Shown: piece by piece, positions 14,606-20,550 of the stretch
How positions within the stretch are numbered: position 1 is the stretch's first letter
Layout: every line of letters begins with the position of its first letter
Source: Syntrophomonadaceae bacterium
Lineage (GTDB): Bacteria; Bacillota; Dethiobacteria; DTU022
Assembly (NCBI GenBank): GCA_007127255.1
Contig: SKZS01000132.1
Coordinates: 1 to 20,550, forward strand
DNA length: 20,550 bases
Reading direction: 5' to 3'
Made by a program: the position numbers and the translations under genes
Notes under the pieces: generated by a model
What the model was told of the DNA's origin: nothing
The model's database searches: none
The model's input: only the letters and a program-made list of their open reading frames with translations

Positions 14606-15595
14606 CTACCACTTGATCAGAATGCCACCCCAGGTCAAACCGGCGCCAAAAGCTACCATGGCCACTAAGTCGCCTTCAGCCAGCCGTCCGGCAACTATTT
14701 CCTCATGAATGGAAATCGGAATCGTGGCAGAAGAAGTATTGCCAAAGCGATCTATATTAACCGGTACTTTTTCCTGCGACAGCTTCAGCCGCTTACGAAT
14801 ATGATCGATAATTCTCAAGTTTGCCTGGTGAAGAAACAAAAAGTCAAGGTTTTCGGGTTGGAGGTTTTGGCCGTTCATTAGTTCAGCTAGATTTTCTTCA
14901 ACAACTTTCACGGCAAACTTAAATATTTCGTTACCATTCATTTTAATAAAATGCATCCTGTTATGCAAAGTTTCTTCACTGGCCGGCATTGCACTGCCTC
15001 CTGCCGGCACCATTAACAGTTGAGCACCCCGGCCGTCAGCATGAAGCGAAAAATCGAGGATTCCCCGTTCCTCTTCTGTCGGACCGAGCACTACCGCTCC
15101 TGCACCGTCACCGAAAAGAACACATGTGCTGCGGTCTTCCCAGTCGGTAACCCGGGTGAGAACTTCAACTCCAACCACAAGAACATTTCTATAGGCACCA
15201 CTGCGGATGAACTGGTGACCTACCGTTAGGGCATAAATAAAACCTGTGCATCCTGCCGATAGATCAACAGCCGCAGCTTTAAAGGCTTTCAGCCTGGCCT
15301 GGAGCAAACATGAAGTTGAAGGTGTAGGATGATCCGGAGTTACTGTTGCGACAATAATCATATCAAGTTCTGAAGGATCAAGGGCTGCTCTCTCCAGGGC
15401 TTCCCGGGAAGCTTTTTCAGTAAGATCGATATTTGAAAAGCCGTCTTCCAGCTTTCTTCTTTCCCTTATACCGGTACGGGAAACAATCCACTGGTCGCTC
15501 GTATCAACCATTTTTTCCAGATCACTGTTGGTGATAACCGTCTCCGGCACGGCGGCGCCTGTGCTGCGAATAATTGTATTAAGCATTTTGTCCAC
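14606..15595 (-). CDS. fabH: 3-oxoacyl-ACP synthase III
   Basis: 329 aa enzyme that starts fatty acid synthesis by condensing acyl-CoA with malonyl-ACP. The Cys-His-Asn triad is Cys116 (SAGCTGFIYAL), His256 (LHQANLRII) and Asn286 (FGNTSSATIP). The N-terminus contains DTSDQWIVSRTGIRERR, a strong FabH signature. Whether it prefers straight or branched starters cannot be read. The start overlaps the plsX stop: GTG at 15595 has AGGAG 10 bases upstream, and ATG at 15586 is the alternative and would drop three residues. Either way translation is coupled to plsX. Confidence 0.97.
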   Translation of the reverse strand: MDKMLNTIIRSTGAAVPETVITNSDLEKMVDTSDQWIVSRTGIRERRKLEDGFSNIDLTEKASREALERAALDPSELDMIIVATVTPDHPTPSTSCLLQARLKAFKAAAVDLSAGCTGFIYALTVGHQFIRSGAYRNVLVVGVEVLTRVTDWEDRSTCVLFGDGAGAVVLGPTEEERGILDFSLHADGRGAQLLMVPAGGSAMPASEETLHNRMHFIKMNGNEIFKFAVKVVEENLAELMNGQNLQPENLDFLFLHQANLRIIDHIRKRLKLSQEKVPVNIDRFGNTSSATIPISIHEEIVAGRLAEGDLVAMVAFGAGLTWGGILIKW

Positions 15596-16622
15596 TGCCT
15601 GTATTCTCCTCTATATCGCCTGCCAGTTTTTCAAGAGCGCTCTGAAGTTTCCTGGTGACATTATTTTGCACAAAGGGGTAAGCCTGCTTGATTAAAGCCT
15701 GCTCAATAGACCTGGCCCGCGATGAACCGTGACACTTGATGCAAAGCCCGTTTACACCGAGCAGCGGAGCTCCGCCATAACCTGATGTATCAATCTTATT
15801 GCGCAAACCAAGGAAAACAGGCTTAAGCAGCAAGGCCCCCAATTTATAGCTTAGTTTGTTGTCAATTTCCTGCCGGAAAAAACTTAAAATAGCCCTTGAT
15901 AAACCTTCGGAAGTTTTTAGAAAGATGTTTCCAACAAAACCGTCGCAGATCACAACCTCTGCCGCATTAAAAAAAACCTCGGTTCCTTCAACATTGCCGC
16001 AGAAACCGGGTAATAGTCTTTCAAATAAGCTATAAGCTTGTTTAACCTGGACATTTCCCTTATTCTTTTCTACCCCCACGTTTAGCAATGCAATCCTCGG
16101 TTCCCTGTAGTTTAAAACCTGCTGGGCATATATGCGCCCCATGTAAGCATACTGTAAAAGTTGTTCAGGGCGGGAATCCATGTTAGCGCCAACATCAAGA
16201 AAAAGAACAGGCTCACCTTTAAAGCTGGGCATAGGGGTTAACAGGGCCGGGCGACTGATACCGCTAAGCCGGCCCAGGAATAAGACCCCGCCGGCCATCA
16301 AGGCCCCGGTGTTGCCGGCGCTTAAAACAGCGTCAGCCTCTCCGGAGCGTACCATCTGCAGGGCTTTTACCATGGAGGCATTCTTCTTGTTTCTGATCGA
16401 CAACCCGGGATCATCATCGCATTCAATAATCTCGGACGCGTGCCTTATTTCTACCCGTTCTTCCGGGTATTTCATTTTTTCTAATACTTCGAGGATTTTT
16501 TCTTCATGCCCGACCAGGACCAGGTTAAGGTCATCTAAAAAATTAAGCGCAGATAAAGCGCCGCTTATAATCTCCAGTGGTGCGTGGTCTCCACCCATTG
16601 CATCTATCGCTACTCGTGCCAA
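15579..16622 (-). CDS. plsX: Phosphate acyltransferase PlsX
   Basis: 347 aa enzyme that converts acyl-ACP to acyl-phosphate, the donor for PlsY in phosphatidic acid synthesis. Signatures: VAIDAMGGDHAP at the N-terminus, SAGNTGALMAGG, LDVGANMDSRPEQLLQYA, NVGVEKNKGN, and YGGAPLLGVNGLCIKCHGSS near the C-terminus. TTG at 16622 is chosen because it gives the family N-terminus and GGGGA lies about 10 bases upstream; the longer reading to 16652 runs into the hairpin region. In B. subtilis plsX follows the fapR repressor gene; here rpmF and a hairpin precede it and no fapR is present. Confidence 0.97.
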   Translation of the reverse strand: MARVAIDAMGGDHAPLEIISGALSALNFLDDLNLVLVGHEEKILEVLEKMKYPEERVEIRHASEIIECDDDPGLSIRNKKNASMVKALQMVRSGEADAVLSAGNTGALMAGGVLFLGRLSGISRPALLTPMPSFKGEPVLFLDVGANMDSRPEQLLQYAYMGRIYAQQVLNYREPRIALLNVGVEKNKGNVQVKQAYSLFERLLPGFCGNVEGTEVFFNAAEVVICDGFVGNIFLKTSEGLSRAILSFFRQEIDNKLSYKLGALLLKPVFLGLRNKIDTSGYGGAPLLGVNGLCIKCHGSSRARSIEQALIKQAYPFVQNNVTRKLQSALEKLAGDIEENTGSGQNA

Positions 16623-16659
16623 AAATATCACTTCCCCTGCATATAAAGGCAATAGACAA

Positions 16660-16695
16660 AATACGCCCCTCGTGGTCAGACTAAAGGGGCGTATT
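16660..16695 (-). terminator. Hairpin between rpmF and plsX, attenuator or weak terminator
   Basis: Two perfect 11-base arms, AATACGCCCCT (16660-16670) and AGGGGCGTATT (16685-16695), enclose a 14-base loop. On the minus-strand transcript the stem is followed by TTTTG, a short and interrupted U-run. It lies 13 bases after the rpmF stop and 37 bases before the plsX start. Partial termination here would let rpmF be expressed above the lipid genes; that role is inferred. Confidence 0.6.
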
Positions 16696-16708
16696 GAGAA
16701 TGCTTATC

Positions 16709-16885
16709 TTATTTCACTTTAACGACTTCCCGATCTTTATAATGTCCGCAATTCAAGCATACCCGGTGTCCTGGTTTTAATTCATGGCATTGAGGACAGG
16801 GAACCAGACGGGGAACCGTAAGTTTATACTGGGCACGTCTCATGTTCCGCTTTGATTTCGAAGTTTTTCTCTTTGGAACAGCCAA
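16709..16885 (-). CDS. rpmF: 50S ribosomal protein bL32
   Basis: 58 aa. The sequence begins MAVPKRKTSKSKRNMRRAQ, the standard bL32 N-terminus, and carries a zinc ribbon with Cys30, Cys33, Cys43 and Cys46 (CPQC and CLNC), so this is the zinc-binding form. The start is TTG at 16885, with AAGGAGG 8 bases upstream. It lies about 22 bases after yceD; the yceD-rpmF-plsX order is widely conserved. It ends shortly before the strong hairpin at 16660-16695. Confidence 0.97.
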   Translation of the reverse strand: MAVPKRKTSKSKRNMRRAQYKLTVPRLVPCPQCHELKPGHRVCLNCGHYKDREVVKVK

Positions 16886-16907
16886 TGTAACGCCTCCTTA
16901 ATTAGAC

Positions 16908-17438
16908 TTAACTGCTGGATTTCAGGTTTTTCAATTTTAGCAGCCTAATATCAATCTGATCTTCATCCAGGTCACAGCCGCAGGATGATTTGTTAAGATC
17001 AATTCCGCACCCGGCGCAAATACCTTTACAATCAGGTCTACAAAGAGGACTGAATTCCTGGGCCAAAATGATTAACTGGCGGATATACTCATCAATATAA
17101 AGATAGTCACCGGTTACGGTTAGCTTATTAGCTGTTTCGGCGGCCAGGCTGTCAGGGTTAGTGTCAAGCGGCGACCCGCTGACGACTGTAAATGACTCTG
17201 TAAATTCGGTTTTAAACTCGTGATTGAAGTTAACCAGGCACCTGGAACAAACAACCTTTACAGATGCCTCAAAATTGCCGCTGATCAATACTTTGTCCGC
17301 ACTGCTAATAGCACTAATCAATAGTTTTGCTGTTCCGCCCTCAGGAAAATCACCGAAGCAGTTGGAAAGATTTATGTCGAAACTGTAGTCAACTGCTTCT
17401 CCTGTTTTTGACTTTAAATCAGGCAGGTATATATGCAT
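16908..17438 (-). CDS. yceD: YceD/DUF177 family protein, 23S rRNA accumulation factor-like
   Basis: 176 aa DUF177 protein. Family members are encoded next to rpmF and have been linked to 23S rRNA accumulation in E. coli and plants; the mechanism is not settled. The N-terminal beta-rich part has CSRC (in VVCSRCLVNF), and the C-terminal part has the cluster CRPDCKGICAGCGIDLN followed by CGCD, which looks metal-binding. ATG at 17438 is chosen because a consensus promoter with a predicted transcription start near 17460 lies inside the longer open frame (to 17513), ruling that start out. AGTGGTGG lies just upstream of the ATG. It is the first gene of the yceD-rpmF unit. Confidence 0.92.
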   Translation of the reverse strand: MHIYLPDLKSKTGEAVDYSFDINLSNCFGDFPEGGTAKLLISAISSADKVLISGNFEASVKVVCSRCLVNFNHEFKTEFTESFTVVSGSPLDTNPDSLAAETANKLTVTGDYLYIDEYIRQLIILAQEFSPLCRPDCKGICAGCGIDLNKSSCGCDLDEDQIDIRLLKLKNLKSSS

Positions 17439-17466
17439 AACCACCACTTCCCTAAAAACTAAAGTA

Positions 17467-17495
17467 ATTATATAGACCTTTATTTTCTTTGTCAA
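17467..17495 (-). promoter_or_regulatory. Consensus sigma-A-type promoter of yceD-rpmF
   Basis: On the minus strand TTGACA (17490-17495) and TATAAT (17467-17472) match the consensus exactly with a 17-base spacer. Predicted transcription start is near 17460, giving a leader of about 22 bases before the yceD ATG. It is the strongest promoter seen in the window. Confidence 0.9.
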
Positions 17496-17503
17496 CAAGG
17501 ATA

Positions 17504-17521
17504 AAAATAGCAAGCTATTTT
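17504..17521. repeat. AT-rich inverted repeat upstream of the yceD promoter
   Basis: Arms AAAATAGC and GCTATTTT enclose a 2-base AA loop, 8 bases upstream of the -35 hexamer. On the minus transcript it is followed by TTATCC. It could be a weak terminator for the upstream gene ending at 17577, or a protein site or UP-element-like region for the promoter; the sequence does not decide. Confidence 0.5.
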
Positions 17522-17576
17522 AGGAGTTTATGCTTTGCAGAAATAATAAGCGACCTTGATCCTGCAATCTAAGCCA

Positions 17577-17996
17577 TTAATAGGTTACACCATCAACATC
17601 TTGACTGTCGCTACCGCGTGTCTGCTCATTAAAGGTAATCATTATTTGGTTAGGCAGGCAGACAATCTTCTCGTATTGATATTCAATCCAACCTGTATGA
17701 GAGCAGATGTGCTTGGGACAGAGTTCATCATCGAGGGAGAGCATTCTGATTCGCCCCTCTTCAACTTCTAAATGGGCTGTATGTTCATCGTTCTCTCCAA
17801 AGGTAAAGGAATAGTCATACCGATCGCTTGAAGAAAGAGAAAGTTCGGCAACCTGCTGGTTCTGCACGTATATCGTGGCATATTTTTGTTCTGCGGCGCC
17901 AACCTGCTGAATATTGAACCAGAAACCGGTCAGGCCCCAGATTAGAATTGCTACCACTACAATATAATCGGCTTTTTTTACTTTAAGAATTGTCAT
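17577..17996 (-). CDS. Membrane-anchored NusG domain II-like protein
   Basis: 139 aa. A single hydrophobic segment (about residues 11-28, IVVVAILIWGLTGFWF) near a short basic N-terminus predicts a membrane anchor with the rest outside the cell. The remainder matches the NusG domain II-like (DUF1312) family: TIYVQNQQVAELSLS, then LCPKHICSHTGWI and EKIVCLPNQIMITF with conserved Cys93, Cys98 and Cys113. The exact role is unknown; relatives often lie near redox or FMN-transfer genes, which are not seen here. ATG at 17996 is used because AGGGTG lies 6 bases upstream; the GTG at 18005 falls inside that site. It sits between the acyl-CoA synthetase and yceD. Confidence 0.85.
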   Translation of the reverse strand: MTILKVKKADYIVVVAILIWGLTGFWFNIQQVGAAEQKYATIYVQNQQVAELSLSSSDRYDYSFTFGENDEHTAHLEVEEGRIRMLSLDDELCPKHICSHTGWIEYQYEKIVCLPNQIMITFNEQTRGSDSQDVDGVTY

Positions 17997-18013
17997 CAAT
18001 TTCACCCTGCAAC

Positions 18014-18022
18014 ATTATAACA
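18014..18022 (-). promoter_or_regulatory. Possible extended -10 promoter before the NusG-II-like gene
   Basis: On the minus strand TGTTATAAT gives an extended -10 with a perfect TATAAT (18014-18019). No good -35 is seen. The predicted start near 18007 would leave a leader of only about 11 bases, so the assignment is tentative. Confidence 0.35.
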
Positions 18023-18067
18023 TAACCAGCAAGATGACTCTAATTTTTTTCGAATCTTTTTTTAAAG

Positions 18068-20245
18068 CTATAACTGACGTATTGCAATAAGAGCATCAGC
18101 GGCAACAACACCCGCTCCTTTTTCATAAAGGATCAGCGGGTTGATATCCACTTCTTCAATCACGTCTTCCAGTTCGATTGCCAGACGTGATACTTTCATA
18201 ATCACGTCGGCCAGGGCATCGGTATCACGGGGCAATTCACCGCGATGACCGGTCAAGAGGGCACAGCCTTTGATTTCAGCAATCATCGCACGGGCATCTT
18301 CTTCTTTTAGTGGAGCAACCCTGGTCGAGGTGTCCTGCAATACTTCGACAAAGACTCCACCCAATCCGAAGACCACTGCCGGACCGAAAATCGGGTCTTT
18401 TTTAATACCGACAATCACTTCGAGTCCCGGAGACAGCATTTCCTGAACTAATACTCCCTCAATCCTGGCTTCCGGGCTATTAATTACAACCTTATTTAGC
18501 ATCTCTTGACAGGCACTGTTGACTTCTTCTTTACCCTTCAAATTTAAGACTACTCCACCTACATCAGTTTTGTGCAGAATATCGGGAGACATAATTTTCA
18601 ACGCCACGGGAAAGCCAATCTTTGAAGCAGCGATCACAGCTTCCTCCGCAGTTTGAACCATTATCTCTTTTGTGACCGGCACCCCGTAAATATCGAGAAT
18701 TCGCTTTGAACGCCATTCCGTCATCGCCCCGCTTTTTACAGAAAAGTTTTCTTTTATCTGCTGCAGGACCTTTTTTTGCTCTTCTCCCGGGCTGAAAGAA
18801 GGGTAAACCTGGGGTTCTTTAGTCTTTTCAACCCATTCGGCCAGGGAACTAATCGCCCACAGACCGCTTGGGATATGTTCTATGACGGGAACACCTGCCT
18901 GCACCAGGCTTTTTTTAGCCTCAACAGCATAATCCTGTCCTGTGGGCCAGGAAAACACAATCAGGGGCTTTTCAATTTCCCTGTATACTTCAATGATCTT
19001 TTTGCCTGCCTCAGGATCGGGCATTTCAAGATTATAGAAAAAGCCTCCGACATCTACTTCCGTATCCTGCATAACCAACCGCAGCGCCTGCTGGAAAAGT
19101 TCGGTGTCAACAAATAACTGCGAGGTTAAATCAACCGGATTACCAACAGCGCCGTAAGCGGGAAAGAACTCACGAAGCTTTTTCTGTGTGATATCAGTCA
19201 GGCTTACTACCTCCAGGCCGTATTCAGGACACTTATCGGCGACAACCACTCCACCCCCGCCCGAGATAGTGATTATGGCCATTTTTTTGCCCTGAGGAAG
19301 GCGTCCGGTTGAATAAAGAGCAATCAGGGCATTCATCTGTTCCACATCATCAGCGCGGGGCACCCCGAATTGTTTAAACATGCCATCGTAAACCTGGTCT
19401 GAACCAACCAGGGCCCCGGTATGAGAAGCGGCGGCAGCAGCACCGCTTTCGGTTCGCCCTACCTTGAGCATAGTCACCAGCTTTTTCTTTTCAAGAGCAT
19501 GCCGGCAGGCTTCCATAAAAAGCCGACCATCTCCCTGCAGTCCTTCAAGATAACCTGCTACCAGTGTCACTTCGTCAAGTTTAACCAGGTAGTCCAGGAT
19601 TTCTGAAAAAGATACATCCGCTTCATTTCCGGTGCTTACGAAATAGTTAAAGCCAATGGAGAGCTGCATTACCATCTGGTAGATAATACCACCTAGACCA
19701 CCGCTCTGGGTAATAAAAGACAGTTTCTTTGGATGGAGCAAATCTTTTCTCTCCTGGTTATAAAAGAAACTGGCCATATTACCGTTGTAATAGTTTAATA
19801 CTCCAAGACAGTTTGGTCCGAGAATGCGCATACCGCTTTCTTCAGCTATTTTCTTCATCTCAAGCTGTTCCAAACGCCCTTCTTCTCCGCTTTCAGCAAA
19901 ACCGGAAGTAAAAACTATTACCGATTTAACTTTCTTTTCAGCACATTCTTTTATGACATCCATAGCCTGGGCAGCCGCCACACCAATTATTGCCAGGTCA
20001 ACCGGATTTTCAATGTCAAGAATAGTCGGGTAACACTTTAAACCGCCGACCCGATCATACTTGGGATTAACAGGATAGACATCTCCTTTATAACCAAACA
20101 TACTTAAAAGATAAAGAGGTATCCCATTAGGCTTCAAGGCATTCTGACTGGCCCCGATTACAGCTATTGAATCAGGATAAAAAAAAGACTCAAGATCTGT
20201 TTCTCCTGCAGCTTTTAACTCCTGTAGTTGTCGATTGTTCATCAT
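18068..20245 (-). CDS. NDP-forming acyl-CoA (acetyl-CoA) synthetase, fused alpha-beta
   Basis: 725 aa single-chain enzyme of the ACD superfamily, which converts acyl-CoA, ADP and phosphate to acid, ATP and CoA. Domain order: CoA-binding Rossmann domain (about 20-150, DSIAVIGAS and RILGPNCLGV), succinyl-CoA-ligase-like domains (FITQSGGLGG at 178-187; phosphohistidine candidate His275 in SHTGALVGS), and a C-terminal ATP-grasp domain (about 510-725) with second His558 in ILHKTDVGGV and a VFGLGGVFVEVLQD motif. No acetyltransferase domain is attached, so it is not a Pat-type protein acetyltransferase. Substrate (acetate or another acid) is not readable. ATG at 20245 has AAGGAGG 6 bases upstream. 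It stands upstream of yceD-rpmF, where some clostridia carry acetate kinase. Confidence 0.92.
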   Translation of the reverse strand: MMNNRQLQELKAAGETDLESFFYPDSIAVIGASQNALKPNGIPLYLLSMFGYKGDVYPVNPKYDRVGGLKCYPTILDIENPVDLAIIGVAAAQAMDVIKECAEKKVKSVIVFTSGFAESGEEGRLEQLEMKKIAEESGMRILGPNCLGVLNYYNGNMASFFYNQERKDLLHPKKLSFITQSGGLGGIIYQMVMQLSIGFNYFVSTGNEADVSFSEILDYLVKLDEVTLVAGYLEGLQGDGRLFMEACRHALEKKKLVTMLKVGRTESGAAAAASHTGALVGSDQVYDGMFKQFGVPRADDVEQMNALIALYSTGRLPQGKKMAIITISGGGGVVVADKCPEYGLEVVSLTDITQKKLREFFPAYGAVGNPVDLTSQLFVDTELFQQALRLVMQDTEVDVGGFFYNLEMPDPEAGKKIIEVYREIEKPLIVFSWPTGQDYAVEAKKSLVQAGVPVIEHIPSGLWAISSLAEWVEKTKEPQVYPSFSPGEEQKKVLQQIKENFSVKSGAMTEWRSKRILDIYGVPVTKEIMVQTAEEAVIAASKIGFPVALKIMSPDILHKTDVGGVVLNLKGKEEVNSACQEMLNKVVINSPEARIEGVLVQEMLSPGLEVIVGIKKDPIFGPAVVFGLGGVFVEVLQDTSTRVAPLKEEDARAMIAEIKGCALLTGHRGELPRDTDALADVIMKVSRLAIELEDVIEEVDINPLILYEKGAGVVAADALIAIRQL

Positions 20246-20318
20246 CGAATCCTCCTTCGATTTCAGACTGTGACGGATAAATATTGTTTCACTAATTAAT
20301 ATTTTACATGATCAATTA

Positions 20319-20338
20319 ATAAAAGGGTATACTTTTAT
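20319..20338. repeat. Inverted repeat, possible operator
   Basis: Seven-base arms ATAAAAG (20319-20325) and CTTTTAT (20332-20338) enclose GGTATA, about 75 bases upstream of the acyl-CoA synthetase start. The size and symmetry suit a dimeric regulator, but AT-rich DNA yields such repeats by chance. Confidence 0.4.
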
Positions 20339-20410
20339 CAACTAAAAATAAATATTTTTTTGCCCCGGTATATATTCCCTCAGGTAAAATAAAATACAGA
20401 GAGGGTTATA

Positions 20411-20470
20411 ATGGGACAGAAAATTTTTCAGGATATAGTTATTGAATTCTTATGTTATAATGAGAATTGA
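20411..20470 (+). CDS. Possible 19-aa leader peptide
   Basis: An ATG with GAGAGGG 5 bases upstream opens a frame MGQKIFQDIVIEFLCYNEN and stops at TGA, 33 bases before the next plus-strand start. No regulatory codon run or attenuator hairpin is evident. Its start overlaps one TATAAT and its end overlaps another, so it may not even be transcribed. Very tentative. Confidence 0.2.
   Translation: MGQKIFQDIVIEFLCYNEN
20453..20461 (+). promoter_or_regulatory. Possible extended -10 promoter for the plus-strand gene
   Basis: TGTTATAAT carries a perfect TATAAT (20456-20461) with the TGn extension. The -35 region is poor. Predicted start near 20468 gives a leader of about 36 bases containing GAGGAGG (20487-20493). 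Confidence 0.4.
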
Positions 20471-20503
20471 TAATTTTTATTGTACCGAGGAGGTTAATAC
20501 CAG

Positions 20504-20550
20504 TTGGTTGAAAAAAAAGCACCTTTTGATCAAAACATAAATACAAAACC
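20504..20550 (+). CDS. Unidentified gene, 5' end only
   Basis: A frame opening with TTG at 20504 reads MVEKKAPFDQNINTK and is still open at the window edge. GAGGAGG lies 10 bases upstream and a possible extended -10 precedes it. Fifteen residues are too few to assign a family. It is the only likely plus-strand gene and is divergent from the acyl-CoA synthetase, so the two may share regulation. Confidence 0.4.
   Translation, partial: MVEKKAPFDQNINTK

Larger units (their letters stand above)
20246..20503. other. AT-rich divergent intergenic region
   Basis: About 258 bases between the acyl-CoA synthetase (minus) and a plus-strand gene start. It holds the synthetase ribosome binding site, an inverted repeat ATAAAAG-6-CTTTTAT (20319-20338), two direct copies of AATTAATA 20 bases apart (20294 and 20314), two TATAAT hexamers on the plus strand (20407 and 20456) and a 19-codon open frame (20411-20470). 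No good promoter for the synthetase was identified. Confidence 0.6.

Noticed and set aside
16671..16684. TTAGT within the rpmF-plsX hairpin loop as a possible FapR operator
   Set aside because: Only a half-site resembles the FapR consensus; the other half lacks symmetry, and no fapR gene is present.

Overview
The window comes from a Bacillota (Firmicutes) genome, most likely an anaerobic endospore-forming Clostridia lineage, with GC in the mid-40s by eye. The basis is gene order and content: the rnc-smc-ftsY-ylxM-ffh-rpsP-khpA-rimM-trmD-rplS-(lepB)-rbgA-rnhB run is the classic Gram-positive order, strong AGGAGG-type ribosome binding sites are everywhere, a sporulation gene (spoVS) is present, and an ADP-forming acyl-CoA synthetase suggests fermentative or syntrophic energy metabolism. 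Genus cannot be read from the sequence.

Layout: 24 genes lie on the minus strand, so transcription runs right to left. From the right: a divergent intergenic region with the first codons of an unknown plus-strand gene (20504-20550); an NDP-forming acyl-CoA synthetase; a membrane-anchored NusG-domain-II-like protein; then, behind a consensus promoter (TTGACA, 17 bp, TATAAT), yceD (DUF177) and rpmF (58 aa). A strong hairpin separates rpmF from the lipid genes plsX-fabH-fabD-fabG-acpP-fabF. Next come rnc, spoVS, smc and ftsY; then, behind a second likely promoter, ylxM-ffh-rpsP-khpA-rimM-trmD-rplS-lepB-rbgA and the 5' end of rnhB at the left edge.

The genes form linked core modules: ribosomal proteins and ribosome/tRNA maturation (L32, YceD, S16, RimM, L19, RbgA, TrmD, KhpA, RNase III, RNase HII); co-translational export (Ffh, FtsY, YlxM, LepB); type II fatty acid initiation and elongation with entry to phospholipid synthesis (PlsX, FabH, FabD, FabG, AcpP, FabF); and chromosome organisation (SMC). 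No FapR repressor, FabZ, enoyl-ACP reductase or acetyl-CoA carboxylase is in the window.

Most of the window is ordinary core genome. Points that stand out: (i) spoVS sits between rnc and smc and is bracketed by two inverted copies of a 29-bp hairpin repeat showing one compensatory base-pair change; (ii) RbgA has Ser where the catalytic His is expected and HKAD in place of the NKxD motif; (iii) the SMC ABC signature reads LSAGE instead of LSGGE, and a perfect 8-bp inverted repeat covers those codons; (iv) an ADP-forming acyl-CoA synthetase occupies the position beside yceD-rpmF where several clostridia carry acetate kinase; (v) about half of the genes use GTG or TTG starts. I found no defence system, CRISPR array, transposase or tRNA.
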